A stretch of 64,000 nucleotides of DNA from Hymenobacter sediminicola (GCF_014250515.1 NZ_CP060202.1:1795001-1859000), one strand, 5' to 3'; positions 34,183-43,808 are shown, numbered from the stretch's first letter. Numbers and translations are program-made. Notes: generated by a model from the sequence alone, not told the origin.

Positions 34183-35586
34183 ATGGCCTCACAACTACGG
34201 GGCAACGACCTTCGCCAACTTGGATTTCCCGAAGGCCGTGCCATTGGCTTGGCGCTGGCTCAATTGCAGCGCAAGCATCTCAAAAAACTTTCACAAACCG
34301 ACCAGCTCACGCTACTCAAAGACCTGTTGGATACCCCAACGAACTACCTCACACACCTCGACTGGAGCCATACAGCTGCTGCGCTGCTGCCCGCGCCCAG
34401 CCGGCACATTGCCCTGGCCGCCCGCAAAGACTACGCCGTGTTCGGGGCCGAATACATCGAGCAAGGCGCCATCCATCAGATGGAAACGGCCATGAAACTG
34501 CCCGTCACGGTGGCTGGGGCTCTTATGCCCGATGCCCACCACGGCTACGGCCTGCCCATCGGGGGCGTGCTGGCTACTGATAATGCCGTGATTCCCTACG
34601 CCGTGGGTGTGGACATCGGGTGCCGGATGGCGTTGTCGGTGTTTGCGTTGCCGCCCAAGCACCTAGAACAGCGGGTGCAGGAGCTACGCAAGCTGCTACT
34701 GGAGCATACTCGTTTCGGCAACAAGCAGGGTTTCCAGCGCGGCCAGAAACTAGACCATGCAGTGCTGGAGCGCGACGAATTCCGGGACATCGGGTTTCTG
34801 CGCAACAAGCAGGCTACTGCTGCCGAGCAGATTGGCACCTCCGGCGGCGGCAACCACTTCGTGGAGTGGGGCGTCGTCGACATCACCGACCCTTCAAACG
34901 AGTTGGGGGTGCCGGTGGGCCAATATCTGGGGCTACTTTCGCACTCCGGCTCCCGGGGGCTAGGCGCGAGTGTGGCTAACCACTACACCAAGCTCGCCAA
35001 AGATGTGTGCCAGCTGCCTGCCGAAGCGCAGCACCTGGCTTGGCTTTCCCTGGAAAGTGAGGCCGGGCAGGAATACTGGGCGGCTATGAACTTGGCCGGT
35101 GACTACGCTTCGGCTTGCCACCACCAGATTCATCAGCGGCTGGCTAAAGCCTTGGGCGAGCGTCCGTTGGCGAAAATGGAAAACCACCACAACTTTGCCT
35201 GGAAAGAGCACCTCGCCGACGGACGCAAAGTCATTGTGCACCGTAAGGGCGCTACGCCGGCCGGCAAAGGCGTGCTGGGTATCATTCCCGGCTCGATGAC
35301 GGCTCCCGGCTTTATTGTGCGGGGGCGGGGTGAGGCGGCTTCGCTGTCGTCGGCTTCGCACGGGGCCGGCCGGGCTATGTCCCGGACTCGTGCCAAACTG
35401 GAGCTGGGCGAAGCCGAAGTCCGGCGCTACCTGCAGCAGCACCATATCGAGCTGATTGGCGGTGGCGTTGACGAAGCTCCGCAGGCCTACAAGGACATCC
35501 GGGCCGTGATGGCCAGCCAGACAGAACTGGTGGATGTGCTGGGCTCTTTCACGCCGCGTATTGTGCGCATGGAAGGTGGCTCCTGA
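34183..35586 (+). CDS. rtcB: RNA ligase RtcB (second paralogue, Ro60-linked)
   Basis: A 467-residue RtcB, closely similar to the copy at 1538-2968 but without the glycine-rich C-terminal tail. Landmarks are Cys147 in VDIGCRM, the GTSGGGNHFVEWG block, HSGSRG, the NHHNFAW block, and His393 in ASHGAGRAMSR for covalent guanylate. The enzyme seals 2',3'-cyclic or 3'-phosphate RNA ends to 5'-OH ends. It follows rsr and the Y RNA-like array in the same direction, and a terminator lies 16 bases after the stop, so it probably ends the operon. No RtcA cyclase or RtcR regulator is adjacent, unlike enterobacterial operons. Confidence 0.95.
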   Translation: MASQLRGNDLRQLGFPEGRAIGLALAQLQRKHLKKLSQTDQLTLLKDLLDTPTNYLTHLDWSHTAAALLPAPSRHIALAARKDYAVFGAEYIEQGAIHQMETAMKLPVTVAGALMPDAHHGYGLPIGGVLATDNAVIPYAVGVDIGCRMALSVFALPPKHLEQRVQELRKLLLEHTRFGNKQGFQRGQKLDHAVLERDEFRDIGFLRNKQATAAEQIGTSGGGNHFVEWGVVDITDPSNELGVPVGQYLGLLSHSGSRGLGASVANHYTKLAKDVCQLPAEAQHLAWLSLESEAGQEYWAAMNLAGDYASACHHQIHQRLAKALGERPLAKMENHHNFAWKEHLADGRKVIVHRKGATPAGKGVLGIIPGSMTAPGFIVRGRGEAASLSSASHGAGRAMSRTRAKLELGEAEVRRYLQQHHIELIGGGVDEAPQAYKDIRAVMASQTELVDVLGSFTPRIVRMEGGS

Positions 35587-35601
35587 ACCACTACGACAAA
35601 T

Positions 35602-35635
35602 AAAAAAGGCCCGAACTCTCGTTCGGGCCTTTTGC
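35602..35635. terminator. Terminator after rtcB
   Basis: The AAAAGGCCCGAAC / GTTCGGGCCTTTT hairpin has a TCTC loop and flanking A and T runs, and lies between convergent genes. Confidence 0.85.
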
Positions 35636-35638
35636 CTT

Positions 35639-35851
35639 TTACAATGCTGCACGGCGACGATGGCGAAAATGACTTAGTGCTCTGGAATGTCTACCGTTGT
35701 GAATCGTATTTTTCTTGGTGGAGTTCATCGCCGTATCAGGGCTGGAGCTGGTAGCCACCAGAATAGAGGAAGTAGTGAGCAATCCGCCGGCAAGTAGCAG
35801 CAGCGCTACGGCCGTAGTGGACAGAGACGGGGTGTGGGCATGTGGTTCCAT
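35639..35851 (-). CDS. Small putative exported protein, 70 aa
   Basis: A 70-residue frame with an N-terminal hydrophobic segment (TTAVALLLLAGGLLTTSSILV) that could be a signal peptide or single span, followed by a Ser/Thr/Asn stretch and a basic, Arg/His-rich tail (HFRHRRRAAL). No family is recognised. It ends right at the rtcB terminator and is convergent with rtcB. Plausible but unproven. Confidence 0.45.
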   Translation of the reverse strand: MEPHAHTPSLSTTAVALLLLAGGLLTTSSILVATSSSPDTAMNSTKKNTIHNGRHSRALSHFRHRRRAAL

Positions 35852-36088
35852 ACGAATGAAAATTCGTGGTGAGAAAACTACTCAATGGAACCTGAAGCAG
35901 GTGTGAGCTGCAGGTGTACTCGGAAAAAGGGCACGTACGGTAAAGCAGGTAGCGCTGTGTTGCGGCAGGCTACGGTGGTCTGCTTAGCAGATTTTACGCA
36001 GAAGCCATAGCGCATGGTTTGCGGGCAACAACCAATTCTACTCCCTCGCTTCTGTATGCATTGATTGTCAGGAGACTATTTTTACACA

Positions 36089-36122
36089 GAAGCCTGCCCC
36101 CGAGGCTTCGGAAGCAGGCTTG
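36089..36122. terminator. Hairpin, probable terminator of the PID-CTERM gene
   Basis: AAGCCTGC / GCAGGCTT (8 bp) lies 25 bases past the PID-CTERM stop on the minus strand. The following tract is only weakly T-rich. Confidence 0.45.
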
Positions 36123-36146
36123 AGGGGAACGGTGGCAAATGGAGCG

Positions 36147-36374
36147 CTACCGACGACGGCGCTGGTCGCGGAGTTTTTTCAGGCCGAAACCAACCCCAGC
36201 CGCCAGCAGCAACGAAGCACCGCCATCAATGGGGACAGCCGTGGGCTGTTGCGGATCGGGCTCGGGGCCGCCGGAACCGGGGCCCTGGGCCTGTACCAAA
36301 TTGGCTCCGCCAGCCAGCAGAAAAAGGCCGGCAGTAGCAAAACTCAGTCGGAGAAAAGAGGCAATGTTTTTCAT
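36147..36374 (-). CDS. PID-CTERM small protein
   Basis: A 75-residue protein with an N-terminal signal peptide (MKNIASFLRLSFATAG, then ANLVQAQ), a short Pro/Gly-rich mature part, and a C-terminal VPIDGGASLLLAAGVGFGLK followed by an Arg-rich end. This is the PID-CTERM layout: a PIDGG motif, a hydrophobic helix and a basic tail, found in many short Bacteroidota proteins and thought to be a processing or sorting signal. ATG 36374 is chosen, since the upstream extension would bury the signal peptide. It lies just downstream of the large DUF4394 gene on the same strand. Confidence 0.85.
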   Translation of the reverse strand: MKNIASFLRLSFATAGLFLLAGGANLVQAQGPGSGGPEPDPQQPTAVPIDGGASLLLAAGVGFGLKKLRDQRRRR

Positions 36375-36465
36375 ATCAAGCTGAAATAGGCTAAAAGCAA
36401 GAAAGAGACAGACGGCGGCCAAACCCCGGCTGCCTTCAACGCAACCGGGGCCGGAAGACCGTTGG

Positions 36466-39400
36466 TTATTCAATCACGAGGCGTTTGTTGATGCTGCCTT
36501 CGGCAGTTTGCAGACGCAGCGTATATACTCCCTGCGATACTCCAGACAGAGAAATCGAGCGGGCCTGCGTCGTGCCAGCTGGCAGCGTAGTCCGCAGTAC
36601 CGTCTGGCCCAGCGAGTTCAGCAGTTGCACCTCAGTGGCCTGGCGGGCCAAGGCGGCAGGAAGGCTGACGGAAACCGTGCTACGCGCCGGGTTCGGGAAT
36701 ACCGACACTTGTTGGCTGAGGGCTGCCGGAGCATTGGCCAGAATCCGTTGCTGGGTCAGGAGCAGCGTGAAGCGGCCAGTAGCGGTGCCTGCCGCAAGCT
36801 GGAAGCTGTATTCAGGCTGAGTTGCCAGATCTACCACAGTACCGGTCTGGGCGTCGCGGAGGTAGGCAAAGGTGCCGGCTGGCAGATTCTGCAGCTCCAC
36901 GGCCCGCAGCGTGTGGGTGCCTGGCTGGCTGGCAGCTACGTGCAGCATAATAGTCCGGTCAGCAGTAGTCAGGTTCGGTAGGGCATTGATGGCAAGGCGC
37001 GTCGTGGCGTTCAGTTCGCTGGCCAATACGGGCGTGCTGCCGGCCAGGAGCTTATATGCATCCATTGTTGCATCGAATCCGGCAGTGGCATTCGGGTCGA
37101 AATACACTACGGTTTCATCAGCTGGTCCGGAAGCCGCCCGCAGGTCGAGGCGAACGAGCGGGCCGTTGATGGCCGTACCGCGCTGGAAGGTCGGGCTGGC
37201 ATACGTCGTCAGGCGGGCCGCATTGGCAAAGGAAACTTGACCGTTGGTGCTGCCTGGTGTGCTCACTCGCACGAAGAACCCCTGGCCCGAGCCGATGATG
37301 TCCGTGCCACCGTTCGTGCCCGCGCCATTTGCTACATAGCTGGAATAGGTACCGGCATACGTACCTGTAGAGCGATACACATACACGGCAGCGTCTACGT
37401 TGGTACGGCCTACCAGGTCCCAGTCAATTGGGGAAGGATAGGGGTTGCCCAGCAGCTGCCAGCCCGACTCGGTCTGGGTGCCGCGCGACAGGCCGCTGGC
37501 CGTAACGGTGCCGTTGTTGAGCGTGCCCACGAAGTCCACGGTCTGCGAAGCCGGAATGTTTACGGTGTAGCCCCGGCCCACAACCAAGGGGCTGCCAGTG
37601 GAAGCAGGGGAGAAGAAGCCTTTGTCGAAATCCTGTGGCGCGGGGTTGCCGCTGGTAGTCACGCGGGTTTCATCGTAGCCGAACACCGTGGGGAACGGCG
37701 TAACGGCGCTAGGCACAGCGGCCGTATTATAGGCCGGATTCACAACCGGCGAGTAGCCGCTGGTAGCCAGGTCGGCCACGCTGGAACCAGACACCGGGGC
37801 GGAATAATGGCGGTAGCCGCTGCCGCTGTTCAGGCTGCCATCAATATAGCGCTGCACGGCGGCGTTGCCGTTCACTACGCCTCCGTTGTTCACTACATGG
37901 GCTGTGCCGGTAGCGTTGGAAAGCAGCGTTAGGTTGCCGTTGGAAGTCAGGTTGCCATTGAGCAGCAGCACGCGCTGCACTTGCACCGCACTGGCGGCCG
38001 TCACGCCCGCCGGGCCGGCTGTCAGGTTGTTGATGAAGGTAGTGCCTGTGCCGCCAATGGTTTGGGCAGCCGGACCGGTAAAGGCAATGGTGCCCGTGCC
38101 ACTACCCAGCGTAGAGCCACCGTTGTTGGTGAAGTTGCCATTCACGGTGAGGGTGCCGCCATTGGCCGTTGTTAGGGTAGCACCCGAAGCCAGCGTCACG
38201 CTGTTAGCTTGCTGGGCGTTGCTCACCACTGGGTCATTAGCGACATTCGGAATAGTGACGTTGTCGGTAGCTGTAGGCACCTGCATGGGGCTCCAGTTGC
38301 CGGCTACGCCCCAGTCGGTGCTCACTGCTCCGGTCCAGGTCAGGCCCGAGAAGACAGGGGTGAGGAAGGCAGCGAGGCCAGTCAGGTTAGAGCCACTGCC
38401 GATACGGCCGGCCGAGGTGGCGGCTCCGCTGGACAAGTCCACGGTATACAGGTTGTCGGCGGTAGAGCCTGTAGGCGACGCAGATAAATAGGCCGTGTTT
38501 ACCGGAGCCGCTGGGGTGGCCAGATCGGCGAAAATGTCGAATTCTGCTCCTGGATTTATGCTGATGCCCGTGCTTCCCTGGTCAACGTAAGTACCCGCGT
38601 TGGCATCAGTGGAGCGCAGCAGCACATTGCGCGCCTGGTCGTAGCCGTAAAGTGTGGTTCCGGTGGCGGCGTTGGTGTCATTGTTGGTGTACGCTACGCC
38701 GGACAGTGCAGGCGCACCGCTCGGGTTGCTCAGTGTCCCGTCCGTGATGTAGGTGGCGTCGTCCGGATTCATGCGCAGGTTGGCCTGGTTCGAGGCCGAC
38801 GTGATGCGGATACGGTCCGGAACCGGGTTGAAGTCGAAGCCAATGTTGGCAGCAGAAGTGCCCAGCGCCAGCCCCTGCAGGCCCCCCACAGCACTCAGGG
38901 CGCCGGTCGTCAGGTTGAGGGTGTAGAGCTGGCCTTGCTGAAGCGCGGCATCGTAGCCCAGCGCATAGAGCATGCCATTTGCCGGCCGGAAGTCGCTGCC
39001 TACCAATACCTGCGAGCCATTGACCGGCAGACCGGTGATATTGACAGCAGTACGAATCACGCCGGGGTTGCCGGAGTCGAACGACACCAAGTTGCCACCG
39101 GCAATGCCGTAGAGCAACCGGCCACTGAGCCCCGCCGAAGCATCGGCGCCGTTCAGCACAGCCGCTACATCCCGCACCGGAATACCCAGTCCGATGGCGC
39201 CCACCAGTGTCGGATTGCCCGAGCCCAGGTCGAGGGAGTAGAGGTTGCTGGAGGCCTGGCCCCCAGGGTTTGCCGTCAGGAATGCCCGGTTTATAGAGCT
39301 GCCCCGGTCGAAGTAGATATCCAGGTCAACCAGCGCATTGCTGCTACTCAGTGTCAGGCCGGTGGTGTTGCCTACCGTGTTCAGAGTACCGGCATTCGGC

Positions 39401-40836
39401 GGGTTCTGAATCGCCAGAATGCTCAGGGCCTCGTCAATATCGTAGAGGGTGGTGCTGGTGCTGCCGGGGTAGCTATTGGTGTAGCCTACCGAGCCGATGC
39501 GCGGCGTGGCGGCCGCGTTCTGGTCGGTGGGGGCGTAGGTGAGCTGGCCGTCGGTGGCGGCCAGGGCGCCGTTGTTGGGGTTGAGGCGGAAGTCGGCGCG
39601 ATTGGTGCTCACTACCCGGATACGGTCCACCGTCGGGTTGAAATCGAAGCCGATATTCTCGGTAGGGCCGCCCAGCTCCAGCCGGATAGCTGCTCCTAAC
39701 GACGTGGCTACCCCCGTGCTCAGGTTGATGGAATATAGCTCCGAGTTAGCACCGGCAGTAGTGGCATCGTAGCCCATACCAATCAGCTGACCGGTATTGG
39801 GGCGAAAATCAGTGCCTACCAGCGTCTGGTTAGCTGTGATACCTGTAATGGCTACTGCCGAATTGATGTAGCCCGGCGTGCCCGAATAGAAGGAGAGCAG
39901 CGTGCTGTTGGTGCTAACCGCATAGAGGAGCTGGCCGCTCGGGGCAGGCGTAGTCCGTTCGATACCAAATGCAATGTCATCAATACCCACTCCTGCCTGA
40001 CCCGTCATTAACACGGAGGCTGTGCCGGTTGCTAGGTCCAGGGTATAGAAGGTAGTGGTAGGGATACCGCCACTGGTGCGCGTAACAGTGAGAAGGGCCA
40101 CCTGCGTACGGGTGGCCGGATCGGTGTAGATATCCAGGTCGGTCTGGTCGCCGGCTTGTAGCAGGTTGGTGCTGAAGCGGGTGATGGCCACGGGGGTAGC
40201 CAGGGTGCCGTCGTTAGGCGGGTTTTGGATATAGAGCGTCGAACGGCTTTCGTCGATATCGTAGAGAGTGGTGCTAGCCGTCCCGATGAAGCTATTGGTG
40301 TAAGCCGCAGTGCCCACGGCCGGCAGGCCGGTGCCGGCTCCGGTCCCGAACGCCAGCATGCCGTCCGTGGCGGCCAAGGCACCGTTGTTGGGGTTGAGGC
40401 GGTAATTGGCCCGGTTAGAGCTCGTCACCCGGATGCGGTCCACGGTCGGGTTGAAGTCGAAGCCGATGCCTTCGGTGCTTGTTCCCAAAGCCAGAGGCAG
40501 CGCGCCACCCACGGCGGTAGCGGCGCCAGTAGTTTTGTTGATAGTATACAGCTGAGCCGAGCCGGCACCATTGTAGCCTAGCGCAAATAGCTCGCCGGTG
40601 GCCGGCCGCGAGTCAAGTCCTACCAAGGTCTGGCCGGCCCCAACGCCCGTAATCGGTTGGAAAGTAGGCGTGCCTCCCCCGACGAAGGAGGATGTTGTGA
40701 GCAGGTTGCTGGTCCGGTTGAGGCCATACACAGTCTGGGCCTGTGCGCTCACGCTACTCAGTAGGCTCATGCCGATGGTCAGGCCCAGCAGGCTGCGGTT
40801 GAAGGGCGGAAATGGAGAACGTATGGGTGCTTTCAT
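36466..40836 (-). CDS. Triple DUF4394-domain secreted protein with T9SS sorting domain
   Basis: A 1456-residue exported protein with a signal peptide ending near AQAQ. Three tandem DUF4394 domains (about residues 35-300, 305-570 and 575-830) each carry a GFDFNPTVDRIRV-like motif, a FRLNPNNGALAATDG-like motif and a TTLYDID/GYD segment. After residue about 830 comes a region starting LTWTGAVSTDWGVAGNW, with repeated beta-strand motifs of the kind seen in Bacteroidota surface proteins, then a T9SS type A domain (VSVFPNPARSTVSVSLP, QGVYTLRLQTAEG, KRLVIE). It is probably a cell-surface or matrix component. A GTG codon sits directly before the chosen ATG at 40836. Confidence 0.88.
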   Translation of the reverse strand: MKAPIRSPFPPFNRSLLGLTIGMSLLSSVSAQAQTVYGLNRTSNLLTTSSFVGGGTPTFQPITGVGAGQTLVGLDSRPATGELFALGYNGAGSAQLYTINKTTGAATAVGGALPLALGTSTEGIGFDFNPTVDRIRVTSSNRANYRLNPNNGALAATDGMLAFGTGAGTGLPAVGTAAYTNSFIGTASTTLYDIDESRSTLYIQNPPNDGTLATPVAITRFSTNLLQAGDQTDLDIYTDPATRTQVALLTVTRTSGGIPTTTFYTLDLATGTASVLMTGQAGVGIDDIAFGIERTTPAPSGQLLYAVSTNSTLLSFYSGTPGYINSAVAITGITANQTLVGTDFRPNTGQLIGMGYDATTAGANSELYSINLSTGVATSLGAAIRLELGGPTENIGFDFNPTVDRIRVVSTNRADFRLNPNNGALAATDGQLTYAPTDQNAAATPRIGSVGYTNSYPGSTSTTLYDIDEALSILAIQNPPNAGTLNTVGNTTGLTLSSSNALVDLDIYFDRGSSINRAFLTANPGGQASSNLYSLDLGSGNPTLVGAIGLGIPVRDVAAVLNGADASAGLSGRLLYGIAGGNLVSFDSGNPGVIRTAVNITGLPVNGSQVLVGSDFRPANGMLYALGYDAALQQGQLYTLNLTTGALSAVGGLQGLALGTSAANIGFDFNPVPDRIRITSASNQANLRMNPDDATYITDGTLSNPSGAPALSGVAYTNNDTNAATGTTLYGYDQARNVLLRSTDANAGTYVDQGSTGISINPGAEFDIFADLATPAAPVNTAYLSASPTGSTADNLYTVDLSSGAATSAGRIGSGSNLTGLAAFLTPVFSGLTWTGAVSTDWGVAGNWSPMQVPTATDNVTIPNVANDPVVSNAQQANSVTLASGATLTTANGGTLTVNGNFTNNGGSTLGSGTGTIAFTGPAAQTIGGTGTTFINNLTAGPAGVTAASAVQVQRVLLLNGNLTSNGNLTLLSNATGTAHVVNNGGVVNGNAAVQRYIDGSLNSGSGYRHYSAPVSGSSVADLATSGYSPVVNPAYNTAAVPSAVTPFPTVFGYDETRVTTSGNPAPQDFDKGFFSPASTGSPLVVGRGYTVNIPASQTVDFVGTLNNGTVTASGLSRGTQTESGWQLLGNPYPSPIDWDLVGRTNVDAAVYVYRSTGTYAGTYSSYVANGAGTNGGTDIIGSGQGFFVRVSTPGSTNGQVSFANAARLTTYASPTFQRGTAINGPLVRLDLRAASGPADETVVYFDPNATAGFDATMDAYKLLAGSTPVLASELNATTRLAINALPNLTTADRTIMLHVAASQPGTHTLRAVELQNLPAGTFAYLRDAQTGTVVDLATQPEYSFQLAAGTATGRFTLLLTQQRILANAPAALSQQVSVFPNPARSTVSVSLPAALARQATEVQLLNSLGQTVLRTTLPAGTTQARSISLSGVSQGVYTLRLQTAEGSINKRLVIE

Positions 40837-41282
40837 CACGAAGTATGTAGTGAAATGAACAAGGCCGACCCGCCTGGCAGTTGTACTATACTAATCCTAA
40901 ACTGGGTCAGAGACACAAGCCATACGCTAGCTCAAGAATAAACGGATTGACAAAATGGGTTAAAAATTCATTAAAAATTATATTGTTATATAATTATGGC
41001 GCAGAGCAAACCTGCTTATTACTAATGCGTTTACGCCCGGTCAAATAGGAGTAGGGCACGTTGCGCAGGTTCTGTTAAATAGTATCCCTTGTACTCATCT
41101 GGCAGCACTACGGTCGGTTGTACAGTACTAAGTACCTGAGCCATAGGAGCAGCGCAGTAGCTGCGGTTGGTGTTGCGCTGCAAAGAGGAAATTGTACGGT
41201 CACCTTTTGCATTGCTGCGCGGAAAACCGGCGAGCCGTATTTGCTGGATGTGTAACTTCGCCGTGCAAATTCCAGGTAACTA
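40837..41282. other. Intergenic stretch, 446 bp
   Basis: This is the divergent region between the DUF4394 and NHL genes. 40900-41010 is A/T-rich (a run of AAAATTCATTAAAAATTATATTG character) and probably carries the promoters. No gene or folded element is supported. Confidence 0.5.
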
Positions 41283-42377
41283 ATGATTCGTTTTGCTACC
41301 CGTTTAGCTTTATTCACGGTACTGGCAGGTATTGCCGGCTGCGAGAAACCCACACCTCCGCCACCCGCTGCTGAGGTTCCCACCTACACAATCAGTGTCT
41401 TTGCGGGCACCAACAGTTCCGGTGGCTTTGCCGATGGCACCGGTAGCCAGGCCGAGTTTAACAATCCGGAGGGGCTGGCCGTGGATGCCCAAAACAACGT
41501 GTACGTAGCGGATTTCCTGAATCACCGCATTCGGAAAATAAGCCCTGCGGGCGTAGTAACCACGCTGGCTGGTAGCGGACCAACAGGCACTCAGAACGGA
41601 GGCTATGCTGATGGTCTTGCTACAACTGCCCGGTTCAGCAGCCCGGCAGCCGTGGCCGTAGATGCGCAGGGCACGGTGTATGTAGCCGACTTCGGCAATG
41701 CCCGAATCCGCAAGATCAGTACGGCAGGTGTGGTGAGCACGCTGGCTGGCAGCGGCGTGCGGGGCGGGGCCGATGGGCCGGCTGCCGTGGCTCAGTTCGA
41801 CTTGCCTACCGGCCTGGCCGTAGATGCGCAGGGCACCGTGTACGTAGCGGATGGCGGGAATTACCGGATTCGTAAAATCACGACGTCGGGCGTCGTCAGC
41901 ACGCTCGCGGGTTCTGGCGTAGCCGGCTACGCCGACGGCACAGGAGCTGCCGCGCAGTTCCAGTATGTAACGGGGCTGGCGCTCGACGGGCAGGGCAATG
42001 TGTTTGTGGCTGACCTGCAGAACCATCGAATTCGCAAGGTGTCTCCGGCCGGTGTCGTGACTACGGTAGCGGGCAGTGGCACCAAAGGCTACACCGACGG
42101 TCCGGCGGCAGCCGCCCGCTTCAACGCTCCGGCCGGGGTAGCTGTGGATGCCGAAGGCACTATCTATGTAACGGACGGCGAAAACAACCGCATCCGCAAA
42201 ATCAGTGCGGGTGGCGAAGTCAGCACAATTGCCGGCACCGGCGAATTGGGCTTTACCAACGGTTCGGGCAGCACTGCCCAGTTCATCCTGCCCTATGGTA
42301 TTGCCTCCGATGCGCAAGGTACCCTCTATCTAACGCAGCAAGTCGGATCGTACATCCGCAAGGCAACGCGTGACTAG
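41283..42377 (+). CDS. NHL-repeat lipoprotein
   Basis: A 364-residue lipoprotein: the signal peptide ends in a lipobox (AGIAGC), followed by a proline-rich linker and six or so NHL repeats, each of the form GLAVDAQGTVYVADxxNxRIRKI with VSTLAGSG between them. The fold should be a beta-propeller on the cell surface or in the periplasm. No catalytic signature is visible; NHL propellers usually bind ligands or proteins. It precedes a DUF2490 gene by 52 bp on the same strand. Confidence 0.88.
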   Translation: MIRFATRLALFTVLAGIAGCEKPTPPPPAAEVPTYTISVFAGTNSSGGFADGTGSQAEFNNPEGLAVDAQNNVYVADFLNHRIRKISPAGVVTTLAGSGPTGTQNGGYADGLATTARFSSPAAVAVDAQGTVYVADFGNARIRKISTAGVVSTLAGSGVRGGADGPAAVAQFDLPTGLAVDAQGTVYVADGGNYRIRKITTSGVVSTLAGSGVAGYADGTGAAAQFQYVTGLALDGQGNVFVADLQNHRIRKVSPAGVVTTVAGSGTKGYTDGPAAAARFNAPAGVAVDAEGTIYVTDGENNRIRKISAGGEVSTIAGTGELGFTNGSGSTAQFILPYGIASDAQGTLYLTQQVGSYIRKATRD

Positions 42378-42429
42378 CGTGCTATAGCCTAGCTAACCAG
42401 CTTTCTGTTTGCCTGAGCCGGCCATCACC

Positions 42430-43227
42430 ATGCAACACAACGTGCTTTCCCGGATACTCCTCACCCTGCTGGCCGCCGCGTGGTGCGCTGCAGCCCATGC
42501 CCAAACGCCTGCCAACCCTGTGCAGCCCTGGGGAACCTGGTTTATTGGCACGGTGCAACTGCCCGGCAATGCTACCCACAAGTTTGGGGGCTTCGCGGAA
42601 GTGCAAGCTCGGACCAATGGCCTGTTTAAACAGTATTTCTACAACGAGTTGAAAGCCGGGGGGAGCTACGATATCGACCCTAATTTCACGGTAACCATAG
42701 CCGGCGGGCGCTATTCAACTTCCGACTACCGTGACCTGGATGCGCCGCCCCTGAACACCGAAAAGCGACTCTGGGAACAACTCACCCTGACGCAGTACTC
42801 GAAGCGGCTGAAGCTGGAGCACCGCTACCGCATTGAGCAGCGTTGGTTCAATTTCCGCGACGACAGCACCGGATTCCGGCAGCGGTTTCGCTACCGCCTC
42901 AATGCGTTTCTGCCTCTCAACAATACAACTATATCGGCCGGTACGGTATTCCTGGCCGCTTACAATGAAATATTTCTGAATCCGAAAGGCCCAGTATTTG
43001 AGCGTAACCGCGTGTACGGAGGTGTTGGCTATCAGGTAAACTCGCACGTTGCTGTGCAGATTGGCTACGTCAACCAAGCCAACTACAACTACACGGCTCG
43101 GCAAGGGCAGTTTATCCTGCAGAATACCGCCGCCAAGAACAACATTGTAATGGCCTTCACCTACCGTATCATTCGCCCATCTACTACGCTACCTGCCGTT
43201 GAGAAACTGCCGTCGCAACAGGACTAG
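42430..43227 (+). CDS. DUF2490 outer-membrane protein
   Basis: A 265-residue protein with a signal peptide (ending AAHAQ) and an amphipathic beta-strand pattern typical of DUF2490 outer-membrane barrels. WGTWFIGTVQLP, RLWEQLTLTQYSK, RLKLEHRYRIEQRW and RQRFRYRLNAFLPL are the usual strands. ATG 42430 (MQHNVLSRILL) is chosen over an upstream start. Function in the family is unknown. It may be cotranscribed with the NHL lipoprotein. Confidence 0.85.
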   Translation: MQHNVLSRILLTLLAAAWCAAAHAQTPANPVQPWGTWFIGTVQLPGNATHKFGGFAEVQARTNGLFKQYFYNELKAGGSYDIDPNFTVTIAGGRYSTSDYRDLDAPPLNTEKRLWEQLTLTQYSKRLKLEHRYRIEQRWFNFRDDSTGFRQRFRYRLNAFLPLNNTTISAGTVFLAAYNEIFLNPKGPVFERNRVYGGVGYQVNSHVAVQIGYVNQANYNYTARQGQFILQNTAAKNNIVMAFTYRIIRPSTTLPAVEKLPSQQD

Positions 43228-43280
43228 GCAGAGGACACTGGAATACTGAAACCCTGCGCCTGCAGACGCTTGTAGGTGGA

Positions 43281-43808
43281 TTACGCGCTGCTCTTTTCCA
43301 GCACACGCACCTCGTCGCCCACGCGAAACATGCCTCCCTGCACGATGCGCGCCGTGAGGCCGCCGTGCCCACGCATGGCATTGTAGCCGCCGGGCCCCAG
43401 TTCTTCTTCCATTCTTGAACAGGGGTGGCACTCCCCCGTTATTTCCAGAACCACCTCCGCCCCGATTTGTATCTGACGGTTTTTTAGAGCCAATAAATTC
43501 AGGCCGCTGATGGCCACATTGCGGCGCAGACGGCCCGGAGCCAGGGGCATAGCCAGGCCTAAAAATCCGGCAACGGCGGCCAGGTGTTCATGTTGGATCA
43601 GCGTAATTTGGCGCTTGCCGCCGGGTTTGGGCCGAGCATGGTCGCCGGTCAGGTGGCGGTCTGTTTCGGCAGTGGCTTCTTCTACCGTTAGAAGTTGTTC
43701 CCGCCGGGCAGGGCGCAGGCCAATCCACTCCACCCGGCCGGTCTGGGGTAGAGTAGAGAGCAGCCGGGCAATAGTCGATTTGTCGTCGCCGAAAAAAGGA
43801 AAAGGCAT
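43281..43808 (-). CDS. MOSC-domain protein
   Basis: A 175-residue stand-alone MOSC domain (molybdenum cofactor sulfurase C-terminal fold). Typical elements are EWIGLRPARRE, DHARPKPGGKRQITLIQ, and the conserved Cys in TGECHPCSRME, followed by RGHGGLTARIVQGG. MOSC proteins carry sulfur or act with the molybdenum cofactor, for example in amidoxime reduction or thiol detoxification. No Moco enzyme is nearby. It converges with the DUF2490 gene. Confidence 0.9.
   Translation of the reverse strand: MPFPFFGDDKSTIARLLSTLPQTGRVEWIGLRPARREQLLTVEEATAETDRHLTGDHARPKPGGKRQITLIQHEHLAAVAGFLGLAMPLAPGRLRRNVAISGLNLLALKNRQIQIGAEVVLEITGECHPCSRMEEELGPGGYNAMRGHGGLTARIVQGGMFRVGDEVRVLEKSSA

Noticed and set aside
33174-34495. 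Open frames inside the array (for example 33174-33392, 33227-33574, 33827-34495)
   Set aside because: The frames run across conserved RNA helices, show no family features, and the last one overlaps the start of rtcB in another frame.
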